Source: Actinomycetes bacterium (lineage in GTDB: Bacteria > Auribacterota > JAJCYG01). From it: a stretch of DNA of 53,259 nt. This document shows positions 1 through 6,300 of the stretch, piece after piece (position 1 is the stretch's first letter; every line of letters begins with the position of its first letter). The stretch lies in NCBI GenBank assembly GCA_029263055.1, contig JAJCYG010000100.1, positions 1 to 53,259 of the forward strand, in the 5' to 3' direction. Below the pieces are notes generated by a model, which saw only the letters and a list, made by a program, of their open reading frames with translations, had not been told where the DNA came from and made no database searches. Both the position numbers and the translations under genes were made by a program.

Positions 1-87
1 TACTTGCCAGATGGCAGTGTTGAAGTGACAATAGAAATACCCATGTCTGAAATCTATGTTGTTTATAAAGAAATTAGAAGCTACTAA
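1..87 (+). CDS. C-terminal end of an unidentified protein (partial)
   Basis: Frame 1 is open from the window edge to TAA at 85-87 and encodes 28 residues beginning YLPDGSVEVTIEIPMS. The 'LPDGSVEV.IEIP' pattern is reminiscent of C-terminal segments in LPP20/FlgT-associated envelope proteins, which would fit the neighbours, but this is a memory-based resemblance only. The next gene follows after 11 nt with its Shine-Dalgarno overlapping this stop, so the two are very likely co-transcribed. The 5' part lies outside the window, so the family cannot be settled here. Confidence 0.6.
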   Translation, partial: YLPDGSVEVTIEIPMSEIYVVYKEIRSY

Positions 88-98
88 GGAGGCTGAAA

Positions 99-224
99 AT
101 GAAAAAGACTTTACTCGTAATAACAGTGCTCATGGTTGGGGGTTCATTAAGTGGATGTAACACTTATGAAGAACGTATCATTGATGAAGGGACCGTTATT
201 GAACAACGGATGATTGTGGAGTAA
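99..224 (+). CDS. tiny lipoprotein (41 aa), unknown function
   Basis: ATG at 99 is preceded by a strong AAGGAGG (86-92). The 41-residue product starts MKKTLLVITVLMVGG and continues to a lipobox LSGC (Cys about residue 20), leaving only about 21 residues in the mature lipoprotein (CNTYEERIIDEG...). A signal peptidase II lipoprotein is clear from the sequence, but its role is not. It lies between a protein tail and an FlgT-like gene whose start is 4 nt after this stop. It is probably a small accessory of the CsgG/FlgT-type outer-membrane module; a second mini-lipoprotein closes the same operon at 2420. Confidence 0.75.
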   Translation: MKKTLLVITVLMVGGSLSGCNTYEERIIDEGTVIEQRMIVE

Positions 225-228
225 AACA

Positions 229-1467
229 ATGAAAAAGATAAATATTTACTTAGCATTATTTTCATTTTTCAGCGTGATCGCAATGGGGAGTTGGGCACAT
301 GCCCAAGCTCCCCAAAAAGTTCTCGAAGCTGAAGGGATGGCTGCGGTTCGTACGCAAACTCCTGACGGAATTTTACGTGCTAAAGATGAAGCAACTAACC
401 GAGCTTTACGCCGAGCAGTAGAAAGTGGCGTGGGTGCTTTAGTTGATTCTGAAACCATGGTTCAAAACTATCAGCTTTTAGATGACGCCATTTATTCCCA
501 GGTCAAAGGATATGTCAAAAACTATGACGTTCTTTCTGACAATAATGGGGCGGACGGAATCTATCGAGTCCGTATTCGTGCCACGGTCTCTTTGGCTCAA
601 TTAACCAAAGATATCAAAGCATTAAATATCATACGGGAGAAAAAGAATAACCCACGCGTGATGGTTGTGTTTAATGAGTTGATCGATGGAGTGACCCAAC
701 AGGGTGGCTTAACCTCATCAGCCATGGAACGCACTTTTCAACGCATGGATTTTCCTGTTATCGACAAAGCTCAAATGGACGCTATTAAAGATCGGGATGC
801 TGCAATCAGTTATGCCAATCCTGATAAAGCAGTTGCATTAGGACGTCGATTTGGTGCTGAAGTGGTGATTGTAGGTGAAGCAGTCAGTGATTTGATTGAT
901 AACAATGTGGCTTATGGCGTTTCAGTCTTTGCGTATGAAGCACGTCTGACAGCAAAAGCAATTAAAGTCGATACCGGTCAAATCTTAACCACAACAACTG
1001 TAGAGTCAGGCCGCACAGATGGTGGCGGACGAATGCCTACTGCCAAAAAAGCGATTCAAAAAGGGGCTGAGAAGCTAGCAAAAACGCTCTCCAATGAAAT
1101 CGTAGAAAAATGGCGTAGCGAAGTCTTTAATACGGTTGCGGTTCAAGTTGTGGCGGACAATGTTAATGGCGCCCGTCGTCGGGAGTTTAAAAACGCACTT
1201 TCAAGCATTCGGGGTGTCCGTAAAGTGAGTGAAAGAAGCTTTTTAAACCGTATTTTGATCCTAGATGTGGATGTGGACGGGGCGATGTGGAAAGGTTTTG
1301 ACCAGACACTTGAGAATATGAGTGGAATTGGGGTCGAAATCACAGGCAAAACTCAGAATAGAATTGATGTACGACTTTATGATAAGCTATCTGCTGTCTC
1401 TGAGACGGTAACTGAGACAATTGTTACCGAAGAAGTTCAGGCAGATACTAAACCGATGTTTCGTTAA
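229..1467 (+). CDS. FlgT/LPP20-like secreted protein with CsgG-like middle domain
   Basis: I chose ATG 229 (412 aa, MKKINIYLALF...) because GGAG at 218-221 is well spaced and a typical signal peptide follows, cleaved near AHAQ-AP. The upstream in-frame ATG at 214 lies inside the preceding lipoprotein gene. Residues about 25-130 (ARGEG-like 'EAEGMAAVRT', then an alpha/beta stretch) resemble the N-terminal domain of flagellar assembly protein T and LPP20 lipoproteins. Residues about 145-290 look like a TolB/CsgG-type domain ('GRRFGAEVVIVGEAVSD'). A C-terminal alpha/beta domain follows. No flagellar genes are in the window, so a role in an outer-membrane secretion or anchoring complex with the adjacent CsgG protein is inference. 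It is followed 21 nt later by the CsgG gene. Confidence 0.7.
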   Translation: MKKINIYLALFSFFSVIAMGSWAHAQAPQKVLEAEGMAAVRTQTPDGILRAKDEATNRALRRAVESGVGALVDSETMVQNYQLLDDAIYSQVKGYVKNYDVLSDNNGADGIYRVRIRATVSLAQLTKDIKALNIIREKKNNPRVMVVFNELIDGVTQQGGLTSSAMERTFQRMDFPVIDKAQMDAIKDRDAAISYANPDKAVALGRRFGAEVVIVGEAVSDLIDNNVAYGVSVFAYEARLTAKAIKVDTGQILTTTTVESGRTDGGGRMPTAKKAIQKGAEKLAKTLSNEIVEKWRSEVFNTVAVQVVADNVNGARRREFKNALSSIRGVRKVSERSFLNRILILDVDVDGAMWKGFDQTLENMSGIGVEITGKTQNRIDVRLYDKLSAVSETVTETIVTEEVQADTKPMFR

Positions 1468-1488
1468 TTTATATGAAGGAGGTTTTAC

Positions 1489-2394
1489 GTGAAGAAACGT
1501 TTTATTTTATTTTCAACACTTGCTGCATTAGTGATGAGTCTGAGCGCAACTTCAGCTCAAGCAGTAGGACCTAAAAAACTAGTTGCTGTTTCTGACTTTG
1601 AAAACAAAACAAGTTGGAGAGGCCAAGTCAACATTGGGACAGGGATGTCTGAAATGTTAACCGATGCCTTAATGCAAAGCGGAAACTTTATTGTTTTGGA
1701 GCGTGCTGATATTGAAGGAGTTCTTGAAGAACAAAACTTTGGTGCCAGCGGGCGTACAACAGCCCAAGGTGGAGCTAAGATTGGTAAAATCAATCGCGCT
1801 CAAATCTTGATTAAAGGAGCAATCACTGAATACTCCTCAAGTACAAGTGGGGGTTCTCAAGGGTTGAACATTAAAGGATTCAGCATTGGGGGTAAATCAA
1901 ACCAAGGCCATGTGGCTGTGATCATTTATCTTTATGACACCACAACCGGTCAAGTTCTTTACTCACAACGTTGCGAAGGTAAAGCAGATTCAGGTGGAAT
2001 GAAAATTGGTATTCAGCAAAAAGATTGGGGTTTTGGTTCAGGTGGGCACAAATCAACTCCTATCGGTAAAGCGACCCAAATGGCCATTGATAAATCAGTT
2101 GCCTTTATTAGCGCAAAAATGAGAAACATTCCTTGGCAAGGACGTATCATTAAAGCTGACAGCAGTAAAGTTTATTTAAACGTCGGCCAAAGTGGTGGGA
2201 TTAACATTGGAGATGAATTCAATGTTTACCGTGAAGGGGAATCGTTGATCGATCCTGATACAGGATTAGACTTGGGTTCTGAAGCCACACGCGTCGGTCG
2301 TGTGCAAGTCGTGCAAGTCAAAGATAAATTTTCAATTGCCACACCTGTGAGTGGAAACAATTTCGCGAAAAACGACGTCGTAAGATACGAATAA
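1489..2394 (+). CDS. CsgG/HfaB-family outer-membrane assembly protein
   Basis: GTG start at 1489 with a perfect AAGGAGG at 1476-1482. The 301-aa product has a signal peptide ending near SAQA-VGP. Core CsgG features follow: 'VAVSDFENKT', 'GTGMSEMLTDALMQSGNFIVLERADIEGVLEEQ' (split across about residues 50-85) and 'GKINRAQILIKGAITEY'. CsgG forms the curli export pore in the outer membrane of E. coli. Classical CsgG is a lipoprotein, but here no Cys follows the signal peptide. The extra C-terminal domain (about residues 215-301, 'VGQSGGINIGDEFNVYREGE') resembles the C-terminal beta domain of FlgT. No curlin or CsgE/F gene is visible, so the exported substrate, if any, is unknown. Confidence 0.85.
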   Translation: MKKRFILFSTLAALVMSLSATSAQAVGPKKLVAVSDFENKTSWRGQVNIGTGMSEMLTDALMQSGNFIVLERADIEGVLEEQNFGASGRTTAQGGAKIGKINRAQILIKGAITEYSSSTSGGSQGLNIKGFSIGGKSNQGHVAVIIYLYDTTTGQVLYSQRCEGKADSGGMKIGIQQKDWGFGSGGHKSTPIGKATQMAIDKSVAFISAKMRNIPWQGRIIKADSSKVYLNVGQSGGINIGDEFNVYREGESLIDPDTGLDLGSEATRVGRVQVVQVKDKFSIATPVSGNNFAKNDVVRYE

Positions 2395-2419
2395 ATTATT
2401 AAAAACAATAGGGGACAAC

Positions 2420-2611
2420 ATGAAATCTAAATCAATCTACTTTGGTTTATTAGCATCGCTCTTTATTTTTTCTGGTTGCCAAACTTTGCACCAAGGAGCC
2501 CATGATGTGGGAAAACCTATTGGCGGAATCGCCCGTACACCTCAAGCTGTGATGGAAGGTGCTGCGGATGGATATGCAGGCGACAGCAACACAAATCCAT
2601 ATGGCCGTTAA
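2420..2611 (+). CDS. small lipoprotein (63 aa)
   Basis: ATG 2420 with GGGGA at 2411-2415. The signal sequence ends in the lipobox FSGC (Cys about residue 20). The mature part has about 44 residues with 'HDVGKPIGGIARTPQAVMEGAADGYAG'-type Gly/Ala-rich sequence, plausibly a short amphipathic segment. It is the last gene before the terminator at 2629-2668, so it ends the CsgG/FlgT-like operon. I do not recognise a family; a lipoprotein partner of the CsgG-like pore is inference from position. Confidence 0.75.
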   Translation: MKSKSIYFGLLASLFIFSGCQTLHQGAHDVGKPIGGIARTPQAVMEGAADGYAGDSNTNPYGR

Positions 2612-2628
2612 TGTATAAAGGTTAAACT

Positions 2629-2668
2629 AAATGCGTTGCTAGACTTAAAACTCTAGCAACGCATTTTT
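2629..2668 (+). terminator. strong intrinsic terminator
   Basis: Perfect 15-bp inverted repeat: left arm 2629-2643 (core TGCGTTGCTAGA), 8-nt loop, right arm 2652-2666 (core TCTAGCAACGCA), running into T5. It ends the CsgG operon. Unusually, it finishes only 6 nt before the ATG of the carbonic anhydrase gene. Confidence 0.9.
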
Positions 2669-2674
2669 ACTTTT

Positions 2675-3190
2675 ATGAAAAAACACTCACTCTTTAATTC
2701 ATATCTTGATGAAAAACCAAAAATAGATCCCACTGCTTTTGTGGCGGATGGCGCTAAATTAATTGGTGCGGTAACTTTAGCCAAAGACACAAGCGTTTGG
2801 TTTAATGCTGTCTTAAGAGCTGACATCAATACCATTGAAATTGGTGAAGGAAGCAACATTCAAGATGGATCAGTCTTACACGTTTCAAACGAACACGCCT
2901 GCATTGTTGGCCGAAATGTCACAGCAGGACACAACGTCAATCTTCATGCCTGCACCATTGAAGATGAATGTTTGATCGGAATTGGTGCCGTAGTTTTAAC
3001 CGGCGCACACATCGGCAAAGGCTCTTTAGTTGGCGCCCAAGCCCTAGTCAAAGAAAACTTCAAAGCTCCCTCTGGAAGCCTTATTCTAGGCTCTCCAGCA
3101 CGCATCGTCCGCCAGCTCACCCCAGAAGAGCAGAAGGACACCGCTTTTTGGGCTGAAAAGTACATAGCCTTAAAAAACGAATACCTTTAG
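2675..3190 (+). CDS. gamma-class carbonic anhydrase family protein (YrdA/PaaY-like)
   Basis: 171-aa left-handed beta-helix protein with hexapeptide repeats from about residue 18 to 145. The three zinc-ligand histidines of the gamma-carbonic anhydrase fold are present at H69 (VLHV), H86 (AGHN) and H91 (LHAC). The motif 'SVWFNAVLRAD' is typical of the YrdA/CaiE/PaaY group. Length is normal. These proteins are trimeric, usually cytoplasmic, and hydrate CO2 or have related unknown roles. No Shine-Dalgarno is visible and the start lies directly after the preceding terminator, so its expression signal is unclear. Confidence 0.9.
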   Translation: MKKHSLFNSYLDEKPKIDPTAFVADGAKLIGAVTLAKDTSVWFNAVLRADINTIEIGEGSNIQDGSVLHVSNEHACIVGRNVTAGHNVNLHACTIEDECLIGIGAVVLTGAHIGKGSLVGAQALVKENFKAPSGSLILGSPARIVRQLTPEEQKDTAFWAEKYIALKNEYL

Positions 3191-3282
3191 GGCTGCCCTT
3201 TTTTCTTTTTAAGACACTTATAATCAGGTATTTAGAACTTAATAATTCTGATCAAATCATTCCTTTTTGAGTCAAAACCCCC

Positions 3283-3311
3283 TTGACAAATTTCTTAACA
3301 TGTAGTATCTT
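3283..3311 (+). promoter_or_regulatory. sigma-70-type promoter of the helicase gene
   Basis: Consensus TTGACA at 3283-3288, 17-nt spacer, TATCTT at 3306-3311. The ATG at 3324 lies 12 nt after the -10 box, so the expected start site leaves a leader of about 5 nt and no room for a ribosome-binding site. The remaining intergenic bases, 3191-3282, show nothing else convincing. Confidence 0.75.
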
Positions 3312-3323
3312 AACTATCTTATT

Positions 3324-6300
3324 ATGAAGTCCTTAAGAAATAAATATCCAGTAAGCGTTGTCTCTTTGCTTTTAGCTAGTCTATTAGCGATTTCACCCGC
3401 TCAGATGATTGAGGCGAGCCCTCAGGATTATCTTGCGCCTCAATCTGTTTTAAAAGGAGATCTTTATTCTCCAGCTATTGAGTTTATCTCGCCGACCCAA
3501 AAAGCCAGTAATTGGAAAGAAGAAGTTTTTATTGGATTTAAAGAACTAAGTCTCACTTTTAACCCTGTTAGATTCTTAGCTTTGCATGACAACCGAAAAG
3601 AAGCAGGAAGTATTGATTGGCTTAAACTAAATTCACGTATTGTGGGTGTTGGCCTGGTTTATACCGCAATGATTGCCGGACCTTATTTCTTAGGCGAATA
3701 TATTATTGTTCAGCCTTCTTTTCTTCTATCCCTAATTTTATACATTTCAGCTATTGCTACTTTTCCACTATTTAATGCAGAAAGTCATAACATTTATAAT
3801 TTTTTTGCAAAGACTTTCAGTGTTGGGTTATTAAATATTTCGATTCCAATATTAGCTTCAGATGAAATAGCTATTTCTCAGACAGCTATAAAAAAGTTAT
3901 TTGTTGGAGATCCTTATTCATTATCAAAGCAAATGAATAAGAAATTAGAGAGTGAATCAAGAGGCCAATCTCAAGTGACTTTAAAGGGAGTTCTATATTT
4001 TAAAAGAAAATCAAGTTCTCACATAGTCTGGGCTTTTAAGGAAAGCGCAAAAAAAGAAGTTGCCACAGAGTTTGGTTTTAAACTTAGGGGTGAGACCCCT
4101 ATTCCTAAATTAGCTTCAGATGAAATATCTGTTTCTGGACCAGGACTAAAGAAACTTTTTCTTGGACAGTCTGACTTATTACCAAAGCAAATGAATGAGA
4201 AGTTAGAGCGTGAATCAAAAGGCAAGGCGCAAGTAACTTTAAACAACGTGTCCTATTTTAAAAGGAAGACAGGTCCTCACATAGTCTGGGCTTTTAAGGG
4301 AAGCGCAAAGAAAGAAATTGCCACAGAGTTTGGTTTTAAACTTAGGGGTGAGACCCCTATTCCTAAACTAGCTTCAGATGAAATAGCTGTTTCTGGGTCA
4401 GGCCTAACGAAACTATTTGTTGGGAAATCTGACTTATTTTCAAAGCAAATGAATGAGAAGTTAGAGCGTGAATCAAAAGGCAAAGAGCAAGTAACTTTAA
4501 ACGACGTGTCCTATTTTAAAAGGAAGACAGGTCCTAGTACAGTCTGGGCTTTTAAGGGAAGCGCAAAGAAAGAAGTTGCCACAGAGTTTGGTTTTAAACT
4601 TAGAGGTGAAATTCCTGAATTAGCTTCAGATGAAATAGCTGTTTCTGGACCAGGCCTAAAGGAAATATTTGTTGGGTGGTCTGACTTATTATTAAAACAA
4701 GTGAATGAGAAGTTAGAGCGTGAATCAAAAGGCAAAGCGCAAGTGACTCTAAACAGCGTGTCATATTTTAAAAGGAAGACAGGTAATCATACAGTCTGGG
4801 CTTTTAAGGGAAGCGTAAAGAAAGAAGTCGCCACAGAGTTTGGTTTTAAACTTAGAGGTGAGATTCCTGAATTAGCTTCAGATGAAATATCTGTTTCTGG
4901 GTCAGGCCTAAAGGAATTATTTGTTGGGCGATCTGTCTCATTATCAAAACAAATGAATGAGAAGTTAGATAGTAAATCAAAAGGCAAAGCGCAAGTGTCT
5001 TTAAATAGCGTGTCATACTTTAAAAGGAAGGCAGGTAATCATACAGTCTGGGCTTTTAAGGGAAGCGTAAAGAAAGAAGTTGCCACAGAGTTTGGTTTCA
5101 AACTTAGAGGTGAGATTCCTGAATTAGCTTCAGATGAAATAGCTGTTTCTAGGTCAGGCCTAACGAAACTATTTATTGGCCAGTCTGGCTTATTATCAAA
5201 ACAAATGAAGGAGAAACTAGAGAGCGAATCAAAAGGCAAAGCGCAAGTGACTTTAAACAGCGTGTCATACTTTAAAAGAAAGGCAAGGCGTCAAACAGTC
5301 TGGGCTTTTAAGGAAAACGCAAAGAGAGACGTTGCTACAGAGTTTGGTTTTAAATTTCGGAATGCTATTAACGAAGATGTTGAAGAGAAAATTGAGTCAC
5401 TTAATTTGGCAGAAGCAATTGCTTTATTAGGGAATGATCCCTTACGGCTTCAGCAATATATTCGAATTTATCATCCTGATTTGAGCACTGAAGAGGTGGA
5501 TCAAATTGTTGTGACATCGCTAAATGGGTTGCGTGCAGAATGGGCGGAAGAAGGAGTGCTTCATGAGGACTATGATGAGGTTCTATCTCTTCCAGAGTTT
5601 GGTGAAGATTATGAAAACAACACAATTGAGACAGAGGAATCGTCCTTTGAGATTTCTGGGCAAGCAGACTCAGGCGCCTCATACATTCAAGTGACAGGTG
5701 CTTACACTCGGAAGATAAGGGTTCGACAAGATGGCACTTTTTCTGCCAATATTCCTCTTCCTCGAATCGGCAAAATAAATGAATTTAGTGTTTATGCGGT
5801 TAATGAGGAATCTGAAGAAAGAAGTTCTTCTCAGTTTATCCAAATTGAACAAACCGCAACTTTAGAAGATGCCGAAGAAGCTTTTCTTCGTCTTATTGGT
5901 TTAAAAGAAGAGGTTCTTGCGTCCATTCATCAAAATCCCGCGCAATATAATTTTATATTTCGTTCTATGGAGTTAGCATTGCTTCGGCATTTTACTCAAA
6001 ATGAAAAAGAAGGTTTAAAGTACTTAAAAACATTACTCTATAAAGAGAGTTCAAAAGCCAAAAAAGCAATTCTAAAAACCATTGAGGTAAAGTTTAAAAA
6101 AATCGCTAAGCGAGATTATGATTTAAAGCAAGGAGAGAGACTTTACTTTTTCCAAAAATATGTCGTGTATGAAACTCAGCGCTTAATGGAAGAGGGGGAG
6201 GCCAACGGAGTCTTGATTGCCAATGAGCAGGGACTGGGAAAAACCGTAACAGCCTTAGTGGCAGCCAATGGACATGACACTGTCATTCTAACGCCGAATC

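Noticed and set aside
3188..3204. AGGG-CTG-CCCT followed by T6 after the carbonic anhydrase stop as a terminator
   Set aside because: The stem is only 4 bp with a 3-nt loop; possible but too weak to list as a terminator.
4019..5239. Five similar minus-strand open frames of 66-75 codons opposite the helicase repeats
   Set aside because: They are antisense shadows of the tandem repeat and recur only because the DNA repeats; no start signals or independent coding signs.
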